In this document: piece after piece, positions 24,478 to 32,243 of the stretch
How positions within the stretch are numbered: the first letter of the stretch is position 1
Layout of the letters: the number at the start of each line of letters is the position of its first letter
Source of the DNA: Hyphomonas sp. UBA5111
GTDB lineage: Bacteria > Pseudomonadota > Alphaproteobacteria > Caulobacterales > Hyphomonadaceae
Assembly: GCA_002414505.1 (NCBI GenBank)
Contig: DHZF01000094.1
Location: forward strand, 358-39,105
Reading direction: 5' to 3'
DNA length: 38,748 bases
Translations under genes and position numbers: made by a program
The notes under the pieces: generated by a model
The model's database searches: none
What the model was told of the DNA's origin: nothing
What the model saw: only the letters and a program-made list of their open reading frames with translations

Positions 24478-26071
24478 GGACATTTTGTCGGTCGCCTGCA
24501 TTGTCCTTGCAGGCGGCCTGCCAGCAGGCGCCCAAATCGAGGATTCCGGTCTGGGCCTGGTCAATCCGTGGGGCATGAGCTTTCTCGAAGCAGGTGAGCC
24601 TTCCCTGCCGACCGATATGTGGCGCGCCTCTGACGCCGATGATTTGCTGCCTCTGATGCGGGATGTCCGCACGCATGACCTGACCCCGGCCGAACGCACG
24701 CTGATGCAGCGCATGGCAATGTCGCCTGCAACGCCGCCCTCCGGGATACAGGAACCGCTGCTCCGGGCAGAGCGCGCTCGGATCATGTATGATCTGGGGG
24801 AGGCCGAAGCCGCTGCCACTCTGATGGCGCGGCTCGACACCCCGCCACCCGACCTTGATGCGGACGAAATCGTCGCCGATTTGAACCTTGCGCTCGGTAA
24901 TGAGGCGACGGCTTGCGACATGCTGAACGCGCCAGACAGGATTTCAGGCTATTGGGCCAAATTACGCGCTGTCTGCGCGGCACTACAGGGCAACACTGCC
25001 GGCGCCGAACTCGCCATCGAGATGGCGCTTCAACAGGACGCCGTCGATTCCTGGCTTCTCGCCGCTGTGTTTGCGACCTCCGGCGAACTGCCTGACGCGC
25101 CTGAGGCGGATTACTCTTCCGGACTGAACCTCGCGATTTCTGCCGAAGCCGGACTCGCCCCGCCCGAAGAGCCCATCCCGGCGCAGCGCCCGGATCTCGC
25201 AGCCGCCATGGCGCTGCATCCGAAATTGCCGGAAGCATTGCGCGTCGAGGCCGCCGGAATTGCGGCTCAGGCAGGCATGCTGCCGACCGACACATATCGG
25301 ACCTTGTTCCTCAAGCTGATTTCCGATCCCGGCTTCGTGCCATCGTCTCCGCTTGAAAGCGCGCTCTATGCGGCGCGTGATCCGCTGGTCACCGATGAAG
25401 ACCGCGCATTCGCCTTGGCGGCCGCGCTGGAAGACGCAATGGACACCCCGGCCCATTTCAACGCGGTCTCCCGGCTTCTGTGGAACGAGATTAAGCGCCT
25501 CCCCATCAATATAGTCACCGCCCCTAATGCCCCGTTGTTCGCCCGGTCCGCCCTGGCGACCGGCCATTTCCCGGCCGCCAAGGATTGGTCATCTGCCAAC
25601 GCAATGGAAGGCGCGCCAGAGGATGGCAGCTTCGATTCGGCGCTCATGTCAGCCCTGGTAACGCTGGCGGGAAATGAAACCACGCGCAGCGCCAGCGACT
25701 ATAATGGCGAACGGCTGGCAGCCCTTGCCGAATCCGATCTGCAAAAGCAGACCGCCGCTCGCCTGTTTGCCCTCTGGACGGCGCTCGGCATTGCCCCCCC
25801 GGCCGACGCGCGCCGGTTGGTGGTGAATGCGCCTGAACGCGAGGCCACGCCGGAAATCGATTTGCAATTGCTGGGTGTGCTTGCCGCAGCTGAGGCCGAT
25901 GCGGCAGGCGAAGTTATCCTGTCCACGGTCGGGATGACCAAAGGCGATCCAACCGCCCTTGACGATGCCAGCCTGCTCCTCCTCCTGAAGGCGTTGCAAC
26001 GGATCGGCGCCGAAGATGCGGCCCGTCAAATGGCGTTGGAATCAACTGGCTATTGGAAAGCGCTCAACTAG
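24467..26071 (+). CDS. Periplasmic helical-repeat-like protein, unknown function
   Basis: This 534-aa protein has a signal peptide ending LPAGAQ (cleavage near residues 22-23). The remainder is almost entirely predicted helix, rich in Ala, Leu, Asp and Glu. Repeated helical-pair patterns (for example AERARIMYDLGEAEAAATLMARL and AKLRAVCAALQGNTAGAELAIEMAL) resemble TPR or Sel1-like solenoids without a strict consensus. I find no catalytic motif. GAGG lies 6 bases before the ATG at 24467. An in-frame ATG at 24443 would add eight residues and spoil the signal peptide. Genes of this kind near aroK occur in other alphaproteobacteria to my recollection. A scaffold or protein-interaction role is a guess. 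Confidence 0.75.
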   Translation: MSFKDILSVACIVLAGGLPAGAQIEDSGLGLVNPWGMSFLEAGEPSLPTDMWRASDADDLLPLMRDVRTHDLTPAERTLMQRMAMSPATPPSGIQEPLLRAERARIMYDLGEAEAAATLMARLDTPPPDLDADEIVADLNLALGNEATACDMLNAPDRISGYWAKLRAVCAALQGNTAGAELAIEMALQQDAVDSWLLAAVFATSGELPDAPEADYSSGLNLAISAEAGLAPPEEPIPAQRPDLAAAMALHPKLPEALRVEAAGIAAQAGMLPTDTYRTLFLKLISDPGFVPSSPLESALYAARDPLVTDEDRAFALAAALEDAMDTPAHFNAVSRLLWNEIKRLPINIVTAPNAPLFARSALATGHFPAAKDWSSANAMEGAPEDGSFDSALMSALVTLAGNETTRSASDYNGERLAALAESDLQKQTAARLFALWTALGIAPPADARRLVVNAPEREATPEIDLQLLGVLAAAEADAAGEVILSTVGMTKGDPTALDDASLLLLLKALQRIGAEDAARQMALESTGYWKALN

Positions 26072-26137
26072 AAACTTCCCGAATTTCGTTGATCTTGCCT
26101 CCAGAAGGCTGATGGTGGACGAAAAACGGGAGGAATT

Positions 26138-28093
26138 ATGAGGGTATCCATATTGGCCGGGGCGTCTGCTCTGGCACTTGCAGCTTCAGCATGTGGCACA
26201 CCGGTCAAAATACAACCGGAGGAATCGACGTCAGCCGAAGTGCCGATCGCGAATGTCACAACGAGCACACCGTCAATTGATCCGTCCGACAGGACCGCAC
26301 TGTTTGGCGATCTGCATGTCCATACGGGGCAGTCTTTTGATGCCTTCATATCGTCCGTCCGCGCAACGCCCGATGACGCGTATCGCTATGCAAAGGGCGA
26401 GAAATTAATCACAGACGGCGGCTATGAAATCCAGCTGGACAGTCCGCTCGATTTTCTCGCCGTCACGGATCATGGCGAATATCTCGGCATCATGCCGGTC
26501 ATGGCTACGCCCGGCACGAATCTGTCGCGCACGAATTTCGCAAAGTCCGTATTCGGACCGGACGCGACGAACCCTGCCCAGTCATTCCATAATGTGGGCA
26601 TCACCATCGTGACGGGCGAAGAAGTGGAAGAGATCTACGACCGAGACGTCATCGACTCCGCTTGGGTCAAGAACATTGAGACGGCCGAACGCCATAATGA
26701 GCCCGGCAAGTTCACCGCCTTCTCCGGTTACGAATTCACTGCCATGACAGAGGTCATGGACTCCGAAATTCCGGCAGCTGCAAACCTGCACCGCAATGTC
26801 ATATTCAGGGGGGCCGCGCCTGACCGGCTGTTTTCGACCCTCGATTCCCCCAATCCGGAAGACCTGTGGGTCTGGATGGATGCGCAGCGTGCTGAGGGTC
26901 TGGATGTCATGTCCATCCCACACAATTCCAACGCATCAAATGGCGAAATGTTTGCGTCCGAGACCTATGAGGGTGGTCAATTGACCGCAAACTACGCCGT
27001 CACCCGCATGCGCAACGAGCCCGTCATCGAAATTACGCAGGTAAAGGGCACGTCCGAAGCTCACCCAGCACTCTCTCCCAATGATGAATGGGCGAATTTC
27101 GAGATTTACGATACCTTGGTAGGAAGTGCCGCGAAGTCGACGCCGCACCTCGGAGATTTCGCCCGCAACGCGTTGGCGCGCGGACTGGGTTTCGAAGAAG
27201 CAGAGAACTTCAACCCCTACAAATTCGGCTTCATTGGCTCCAGCGATACACATATCGGCGCCGGGTCTTTCGATGAAACGAACTTTACCGGCAAGTTTCC
27301 GCAAGATGGGTCAAACCCGGAATTCCGACATTCCGTCCCCCCAGAAGGTGCGGATAGTTGGGACGGGGTTGCATCACTGAAAAGCTTGCCGCCCGGCGCG
27401 GTAAAGCCCAGCATGCGTCGCAAGCTGTCTGCTGGCAAGTACAGCGCATCTGGTCTGGCGGGCGTATGGGCCGACGAAAATACGCGTGAAGCCATTTTCG
27501 ATGCCATTCGTCGCAAGGAGACGTTCGGAACCTCCGGGCCGCGAATAAAAGCACGCATGTTCGCCGGGTACGGATTTGAACAGGCTATGTTGTCAGATCC
27601 GGACCTGGTGTCGGCGGCCTACCGTACCGGCGTGTCACAAGGCAGCGAACTGGTCGGAACACAACAGGCCCCGTCAATTCTCGCCTGGGCGATCCGGGAC
27701 CCGGCTTCCTATCCGCTACAGCGTTTGCAGATCATCAAAGTGTGGACCGATGCCCAGGGCAAGGCGCATGAGGCAGTCTATGATGCTGCATGCTCTGGCG
27801 GCGCCAAACCAGACGTGGATACGCACCGGTGCCCCGAAAATGGCGCCAATGTAGACATTTCCGACTGTTCCACAGAGCCCGGTAGTGGCGTTGGCGAATT
27901 GAAGACCTTGTGGACGGACCCGAACTATGACCCGGTGCGCCGCGCCGCCTATTATGTCCGTGTTCTGGAGAACCCATCGTGTCGCTGGTCGACATGGGAT
28001 GCGGTCCGCAACGGCTCACCGCCCAATCCGAACATGCCCGTGCTAATTCAGGAGCGCGCATGGACCTCACCTATCTGGGTGAATCCGGAATGA
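26138..28093 (+). CDS. DUF3604 lipoprotein, PHP-like metal site
   Basis: This 651-aa protein starts with a lipoprotein-type signal and Cys19 (ASAC). The DUF3604 domain then begins FGDLHVHTGQSFDAF, with His60-x-His62. Asp111-His112 follow in AVTDHGEYLG, and a second His-rich segment is SIPHNSNASNGEMF. Later comes FIGSSDTHIGAG. These resemble the metal-binding motifs of PHP phosphoesterases. DUF3604 proteins are long exported or periplasmic proteins whose substrate is unknown. Family length is near 600-650. GGGAGG lies 7 bases before the ATG. It is 66 bp downstream of the helical protein gene in the same direction. Confidence 0.88.
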   Translation: MRVSILAGASALALAASACGTPVKIQPEESTSAEVPIANVTTSTPSIDPSDRTALFGDLHVHTGQSFDAFISSVRATPDDAYRYAKGEKLITDGGYEIQLDSPLDFLAVTDHGEYLGIMPVMATPGTNLSRTNFAKSVFGPDATNPAQSFHNVGITIVTGEEVEEIYDRDVIDSAWVKNIETAERHNEPGKFTAFSGYEFTAMTEVMDSEIPAAANLHRNVIFRGAAPDRLFSTLDSPNPEDLWVWMDAQRAEGLDVMSIPHNSNASNGEMFASETYEGGQLTANYAVTRMRNEPVIEITQVKGTSEAHPALSPNDEWANFEIYDTLVGSAAKSTPHLGDFARNALARGLGFEEAENFNPYKFGFIGSSDTHIGAGSFDETNFTGKFPQDGSNPEFRHSVPPEGADSWDGVASLKSLPPGAVKPSMRRKLSAGKYSASGLAGVWADENTREAIFDAIRRKETFGTSGPRIKARMFAGYGFEQAMLSDPDLVSAAYRTGVSQGSELVGTQQAPSILAWAIRDPASYPLQRLQIIKVWTDAQGKAHEAVYDAACSGGAKPDVDTHRCPENGANVDISDCSTEPGSGVGELKTLWTDPNYDPVRRAAYYVRVLENPSCRWSTWDAVRNGSPPNPNMPVLIQERAWTSPIWVNPE

Positions 28094-28168
28094 TCTTTCC
28101 GCAGGCGTGCTCTTCCTCCTGAAAGGGACTCAATTAGAACTTTCGCACAAGCCCGTAGACTGACGGCA

Positions 28169-28204
28169 ACCCGCCGCGACAGGAACATCCGTGTCGCGGC
28201 GGGT
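28169..28204. terminator. Perfect 13-bp hairpin terminator between convergent genes
   Basis: ACCCGCCGCGACA and TGTCGCGGCGGGT pair perfectly around a 10-nt loop. The hairpin stands between the DUF3604 stop (28093) and the SDR stop (28217), so it likely ends both transcripts. A T-run is lacking; the GC stem is the evidence. Confidence 0.7.
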
Positions 28205-28216
28205 GAGTCCAGAGGC

Positions 28217-29161
28217 TCAGAAGCGCTCTCCGACCATTTCCTCGCTCTTCGCCCAGAGCGCGGCGGCATTGTCTGGGTCGAGCGCATAGGGACGCACCCC
28301 TTCCGACGCCGCATCGAACGCTTCATCGGTCACTCTCGTCGTGACATGGCAGTCCTCGCAATAGCGCCCGCCGACCTCGTCGGCATTCGCAACGGCCCCA
28401 GCCCAAACGGAGGTGGCGGCCCCCTGCGGGATGGATTTGTACTGGAAACCTCCTTGGCCTGTCTCAGCCCTCCGGGCTTCCATCCGTTCAATCAGCGCGT
28501 TGAGGTCTTCTTCCGTCATATGGCGGGCAAGCTCGGTCTGGATGCCACCCGGGTGGACGGCCGTCGCCCGCACGCCGCGTGTCTTGTGGCGACGGTCGAA
28601 TTCCACCGCAAACAGGACATTCGCCGTCTTTGACCGGCCATACGCGCCGAATGGTGTGTATTCAGTCGTCTCGAAATTCGGATCATCAAGGTTCACATTA
28701 GAAAAACGGTGACCGGCGGACGACAGCATCACCACCCGGCCGCCATCCTTGATGAGGGGTTCGATCCGGTTGATCAGGGTAAAATGGCCGAGATGGTTCG
28801 TGCCGAACTGCATCTCGAAACCGTCCGAGGTCTTCATGGGCGGCGTGGCCATGACGCCTGCGTTTGCGATGACGATATCGAATGGCTTGCCGGTAGCGTT
28901 TAGGCCGTCGGCACAGGCGCGAACACTTGCGAGGGAAGCAAGGTCCAGTTCGACCAGATCGATCTTGGCGCCGGCCTGCGCCAGGGCGCCTTCGGCTTTT
29001 GCAAGGTCGCGCGCCGCGCCGACCACTTCAGCGCCATGGGCGGCGAGCGCACGGGCTGTCTCGACGCCGAGCCCGGATGACACGCCGGTAACGAGCACGC
29101 GCTTGCCGGTAAGGTCGACGCCGGACAGGACATCTTCAGTTGTGGAAGTTTTTCCGAACAT
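28217..29161 (-). CDS. Short-chain dehydrogenase, retinol dehydrogenase-like
   Basis: This 314-aa SDR shows TGVSSGLG (residues 25-32), NAG (100-102) and the catalytic residues Ser148, Tyr174 and Lys178 (YGRSK). The long insert between Ser and Tyr and the C-terminal extension resemble the RDH/WWOX-like SDR subgroup that acts on hydrophobic alcohols or carbonyls. The substrate is unknown. AGGAGACTGCA precedes the ATG at 29161, removing 103 codons of upstream open frame. It is divergent from a TetR regulator across a gap with a perfect palindrome, so the regulator probably controls it. Confidence 0.88.
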   Translation of the reverse strand: MFGKTSTTEDVLSGVDLTGKRVLVTGVSSGLGVETARALAAHGAEVVGAARDLAKAEGALAQAGAKIDLVELDLASLASVRACADGLNATGKPFDIVIANAGVMATPPMKTSDGFEMQFGTNHLGHFTLINRIEPLIKDGGRVVMLSSAGHRFSNVNLDDPNFETTEYTPFGAYGRSKTANVLFAVEFDRRHKTRGVRATAVHPGGIQTELARHMTEEDLNALIERMEARRAETGQGGFQYKSIPQGAATSVWAGAVANADEVGGRYCEDCHVTTRVTDEAFDAASEGVRPYALDPDNAAALWAKSEEMVGERF

Positions 29162-29264
29162 TGCAGTCTCCTGGGAATGGATGTGTAGGAATCCCGACAA
29201 AGCCGAAGGGGCTGGAACGGGGCGCCAATCCGGGATAAGTGAGAGGGCGCCTCCGCTTTCATAT

Positions 29265-29281
29265 ACGGAGGAAGCCTCCGT
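29265..29281. promoter_or_regulatory. 17-bp perfect palindrome, probable TetR-family operator
   Basis: ACGGAGG-AAG-CCTCCGT lies 21 bp before the GTG start of the TetR-family gene, in the SDR/TetR divergent gap. Odd-spaced 7-bp arms around three bases suit a TetR-family dimer. A related CCTCCG core lies at 29250-29255. Binding by this regulator is inferred from position. Confidence 0.7.
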
Positions 29282-29302
29282 TTTACAAGGAGAGATTTTC
29301 TC

Positions 29303-29869
29303 GTGGCCGAAAAACCCGTTGCCAAAAAGCGCCCACGCGCTGATGCCGAACGAAACCGCCTGCGCCTGCTGGATGCAGCGAAGGGCGCTTTTGCCCGCGA
29401 TGGCGCCGCGACGAGCCTTGAGGAAATCGCCCGCACGGCAGGCGTAGGGATCGGCACGCTGTATCGCCATTTCCCGACCCGTGACGCCTTGATCGAGGAA
29501 GTCTATCGTCAGGCGATCGGCCAGCTCGGCGAGGCCGCAGACCGGTTGATCGCTTCAGAGCCCCCGGTCGAGGCCCTCCGCCAATGGCTTCTGGTATGCA
29601 TCGACTATTTGTCGACCAAGAAGCTGGTCGCTGCGGCGCTGGGTGGTAACGCCGACCATCTCTATGCCAATTCGGGTGACATTATGCACAACGCCATTGA
29701 ACGCCTGGTGCGTCACGCCGAACAGGCGGGGGACATCCGCGCTGTGCCCGATCCTTTTGACCTGCTGCGCGCTGTCGCCGGCATCTTCTACGTTGCACCT
29801 GAAACAGATTGGGAGCCCGGCGCCCGCGCCATGGTCGACCTGTTGATCGCAGGCCTGCGGAAAGGCTGA
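29303..29869 (+). CDS. TetR/AcrR family transcriptional regulator
   Basis: This 188-aa repressor has an N-terminal helix-turn-helix (about residues 15-60: RLLDAAKGAFARDGAATSLEEIARTAGVGIGTLYRHFPTRDALIEEVYRQ), the standard TetR signature, followed by a helical ligand-binding domain of typical length. It starts with GTG: AAGGAGAGA ends 7 bases before it, and there is no upstream ATG that preserves the family N-terminus. It is divergent from an SDR oxidoreductase. The probable operator sits between its promoter region and start codon, implying autoregulation. The inducer is unknown. Confidence 0.93.
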   Translation: MAEKPVAKKRPRADAERNRLRLLDAAKGAFARDGAATSLEEIARTAGVGIGTLYRHFPTRDALIEEVYRQAIGQLGEAADRLIASEPPVEALRQWLLVCIDYLSTKKLVAAALGGNADHLYANSGDIMHNAIERLVRHAEQAGDIRAVPDPFDLLRAVAGIFYVAPETDWEPGARAMVDLLIAGLRKG

Positions 29870-29914
29870 TCCGGCATTCACGCCCTTTCAATGTCTGTAT
29901 GCCAGTCTTGAAAC

Positions 29915-30832
29915 ATGTCTGATCGCGCGCGTATCGAAGCCTTCCTTGAGATGATGTCTGCGGAGCGCGGATCGTCTGCGAACACGCTGGACGCCTATGG
30001 CCGCGACTTGCTGGACGCGTCGGAATTCTGCGGCGGTGCGCTGTGCGACGCTGACGGCAAGGAGATTTCGGGCTGGTTGAGAGACCTCTCGAAACGGGGC
30101 ATGGCGCCGTCTACGCAAGCTCGGAAACTGTCTGCCGTCCGGCGCTTCTTCCGCTTCCTGTTCGAGGAGGGCGACCGCAAGGACGACCCCACCGCCAAGA
30201 TCGACGGCCCGAAACCCGGCCGGGACGTGCCAGATGTCCTGTCGCGCGAAGAGATGGCTGATCTCCTCGAATCCTGCGGCGAGGATCTGAGGCTGAAATG
30301 CCTGGTCGAGCTGCTCTATGGGGCAGGCCTGCGCGCGACTGAACTGGTGTCCCTCAAGCTCGGTCAATTGCCGAGGCGCAAGGGATCCCGCTGGATCACC
30401 ACGGATGTGATTGTGCGCGGCAAAGGCGGCAAGGAACGATTATGCCCGCTCGGCCGGCCTGCGCTGCGCGGTCTGTCAGACTGGTTGGCGGTTCGGGAAG
30501 CTCATCTGCCGGAAGGCTCTCTGGCCAGAGGCCGCGCTGAACCATTTGTGTTCCCATCGCGTGGCAAGTCCGGTCATCTGACGCGCCGGCGGCTCGGCCA
30601 GCTATTGGAAGCACTCGCACTAAAGGCAGGCATCCGCGCCGACCGCGTGCACCCGCATGCGTTACGACATGCCTATGCCACGCATCTGCTTATGGGCGGG
30701 GCGGATTTGCGGAGCGTTCAGACGCTGCTTGGCCATGCCGATATCGCCACGACCCAGATTTACACGCATGTGCTGACGGACGAGTTGGCGGAGTTGCTGG
30801 AGACGGCTCACCCGCTTGCGCAAAAAATATAG
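29915..30832 (+). CDS. xerD: Site-specific tyrosine recombinase XerD
   Basis: This 305-aa recombinase resolves chromosome dimers at dif with XerC. The N-terminal SAM-like DNA-binding domain covers about residues 3-90 (MSAERGSSANTLDAYGRDL). The catalytic residues are all visible: Arg140 (GAGLRATELVSL), Lys170 (VRGKGGKER), His248-x-x-Arg251 (HPHALRHAYATHLL), His274 (LLGHADIATT) and Tyr283 (QIYTHV). The LSREEMADLLE segment is typical of XerC/D. Length and housekeeping context (45 bp behind a TetR gene, near aroK) argue for XerD rather than a mobile-element integrase. XerC cannot be excluded from sequence alone. Confidence 0.9.
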   Translation: MSDRARIEAFLEMMSAERGSSANTLDAYGRDLLDASEFCGGALCDADGKEISGWLRDLSKRGMAPSTQARKLSAVRRFFRFLFEEGDRKDDPTAKIDGPKPGRDVPDVLSREEMADLLESCGEDLRLKCLVELLYGAGLRATELVSLKLGQLPRRKGSRWITTDVIVRGKGGKERLCPLGRPALRGLSDWLAVREAHLPEGSLARGRAEPFVFPSRGKSGHLTRRRLGQLLEALALKAGIRADRVHPHALRHAYATHLLMGGADLRSVQTLLGHADIATTQIYTHVLTDELAELLETAHPLAQKI

Positions 30833-30923
30833 CGCAGACTCATTTTGGCATATTGCCGAACTCCGTTGCTCGCCCGATATCTGAGGTCACGAGATTTCGT
30901 CGCAACCTCAATGGACACCTTCG

Positions 30924-31148
30924 ATGCAACGCCTCCTCCACGCCATTATCCCCACATTCCTGATTTCTGAAATTGCCGCGATTACGCTGATGACCCTGAC
31001 CTGGGCCATCCTGTCCAAGTTTCACGCGGGACTGAACGTCATCATTGGGGGCGAAGTCGTCACCGCAATCGGTGTTGCAGCGCTGTCTGTCGCCATCTTC
31101 CGCCGGGCATTCCGGTCGGACGCAGAAACTGCGCCGACCGAAGAATAA
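30924..31148 (+). CDS. Small two-helix membrane protein, unknown function
   Basis: This 74-aa protein has two hydrophobic segments (about residues 8-30 and 38-60) separated by a short turn with SKFHAG. A basic RRAFR stretch and an acidic tail follow. I do not recognise a family. No good ribosome binding site is visible before the ATG. Its stop abuts the stop of the convergent YqaE-like gene. Confidence 0.55.
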   Translation: MQRLLHAIIPTFLISEIAAITLMTLTWAILSKFHAGLNVIIGGEVVTAIGVAALSVAIFRRAFRSDAETAPTEE

Positions 31149-31322
31149 TCAGGCTGCGGTCGCAGACCCGCGCGATGCCACCCAAAATGCGTGCACGACA
31201 CCCGGCAACCAGCCGATAAGCGTCAGCAGAACATTGAGCAGGAATTGCAGGCCGATACCCTCCTTCACCGCGACGGCGACAGGAGGCAGAAAAATAGTGA
31301 GCAGGATCATGAGCAGGGACAT
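31149..31322 (-). CDS. YqaE/Pmp3 family membrane peptide
   Basis: This 57-aa hydrophobic protein has two transmembrane helices and the family pattern FLPPVAVAVKEGIGLQFLLNVLLTLIGWLPGVVHAFWV. Pmp3 proteins are small stress-induced membrane proteins that affect membrane potential and salt tolerance in eukaryotes; bacterial roles are unclear. The start is the ATG at 31322 after GAAAGGAAA, dropping 25 codons of upstream open frame. A perfect EcfG-type promoter lies just upstream, which ties the gene to the general stress response. Confidence 0.9.
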   Translation of the reverse strand: MSLLMILLTIFLPPVAVAVKEGIGLQFLLNVLLTLIGWLPGVVHAFWVASRGSATAA

Positions 31323-31355
31323 GAAGGGTTTCCTTTCGAAATGGACTGCCCGTGC

Positions 31356-31380
31356 AACGTTTGACCGCGCCAAGTGTTCC
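31356..31380 (-). promoter_or_regulatory. EcfG (general stress sigma) promoter of the yqaE-like gene
   Basis: On the minus strand GGAAC (31376-31380) is followed by 16 bases and then CGTT (31356-31359). This matches the alphaproteobacterial EcfG consensus GGAAC-N16/17-CGTT exactly. It ends 33 bp before the start codon of the 57-aa YqaE-like gene. It was found by reading the gap and was not used to choose the gene. Confidence 0.7.
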
Positions 31381-31534
31381 ATTGGCCCGTTGTTCACAAC
31401 CTACCTCCACGGAAACCGGAAATTGGATTGACCCGTCCGCGAGGCTGGAGTTAGACCCCAACCGAGGGCGTTTCAATTTAGTATAGTTTCGACCGTACCG
31501 GGTGAGGTGTGCGGCCGCGTGACGGGAGTCCGCT

Positions 31535-32179
31535 GTGTCTGCTATTTTCACTCCTGCGGGAGACAAGGAATTCTTTACGCCATTCGGTCCGATGATGGGC
31601 TATGTGCGCATGCCCCCCGCCCTCGTCGACCATCTGAATGCGTCAATGAGCGAACAGCTCGAAGACCATTCTGGCAGTCTGGTCGGCAAGGTTCGCCAGG
31701 AACTCCGTTTCCCCAAACCCCTGGTCGATGCGACGGCTGCGGCGCTCGGCAATGCCTTGATAGAATACCATGTGCGCGCCAGTCGGCGCGGGTCTTTCGG
31801 TGACTATGATCACACGACCAAGCGGTTCGAGCTGAACGTAATGGCGGGCTGGTTCGTCCGCCAATACGCGCATGAGTACAATCCGCTCCACATCCATACG
31901 GGGTGCGCGCTGTCCTGTGTCGGATACCTGAAACTGCCGGACGGAATTGATCAGGAATGGGCCGAGGACGATCTCGACCACCATCCCTCGCACGGCCATC
32001 TCCAGTTCGCCCACGGCACGGATACGCATTATTCAGTGTCGAATTTCATGATCCGGCCGCGCGTCGGGGACTTCTACATTTTCCCCTCCTACATGTTTCA
32101 CAGCGTCTATCCGTTCAAGACGCCGGGGGAACGCCGTTCCTTCAGCATGAATCTGTCGGTTGTCGAATCAGAGGCCTGA
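31535..32179 (+). CDS. Putative 2OG-Fe(II) oxygenase-like protein
   Basis: This 214-aa cupin-like double-stranded beta-helix protein contains NPLHIHTGCALSCVGYLKLP (residues 116-135), GDFYIFPSYMFHSVYPF with His189, and a C-terminal RRSFSMN with Arg200/201. These fit the metal (His) and 2-oxoglutarate (Arg) sites of the group. The usual HxD/E ligand pair is replaced by His119-x-His121, so iron binding is uncertain. Similar proteins occur in marine bacteria and phages. It starts with GTG after GGGAG. The substrate is unknown, and it is 64 bp upstream of the malyl-CoA lyase gene. Confidence 0.65.
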   Translation: MSAIFTPAGDKEFFTPFGPMMGYVRMPPALVDHLNASMSEQLEDHSGSLVGKVRQELRFPKPLVDATAAALGNALIEYHVRASRRGSFGDYDHTTKRFELNVMAGWFVRQYAHEYNPLHIHTGCALSCVGYLKLPDGIDQEWAEDDLDHHPSHGHLQFAHGTDTHYSVSNFMIRPRVGDFYIFPSYMFHSVYPFKTPGERRSFSMNLSVVESEA

Positions 32180-32243
32180 GCCTTTCTGACTGATTGACGC
32201 CAAGTGACCGCCCTCTATGTTGCGCCGCAACAAGGAGGAACGC

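Noticed and set aside
28217..29470. Longer 417-residue version of the SDR gene
   Set aside because: The first 103 residues read back through the divergent TetR gene and its operator; AGGAG and the family N-terminus support the start at 29161.
29915..30832. Integrase of a genomic island
   Set aside because: The tyrosine recombinase has XerD-like length and motifs and there is no adjacent tRNA gene, direct-repeat att pair, or phage gene.
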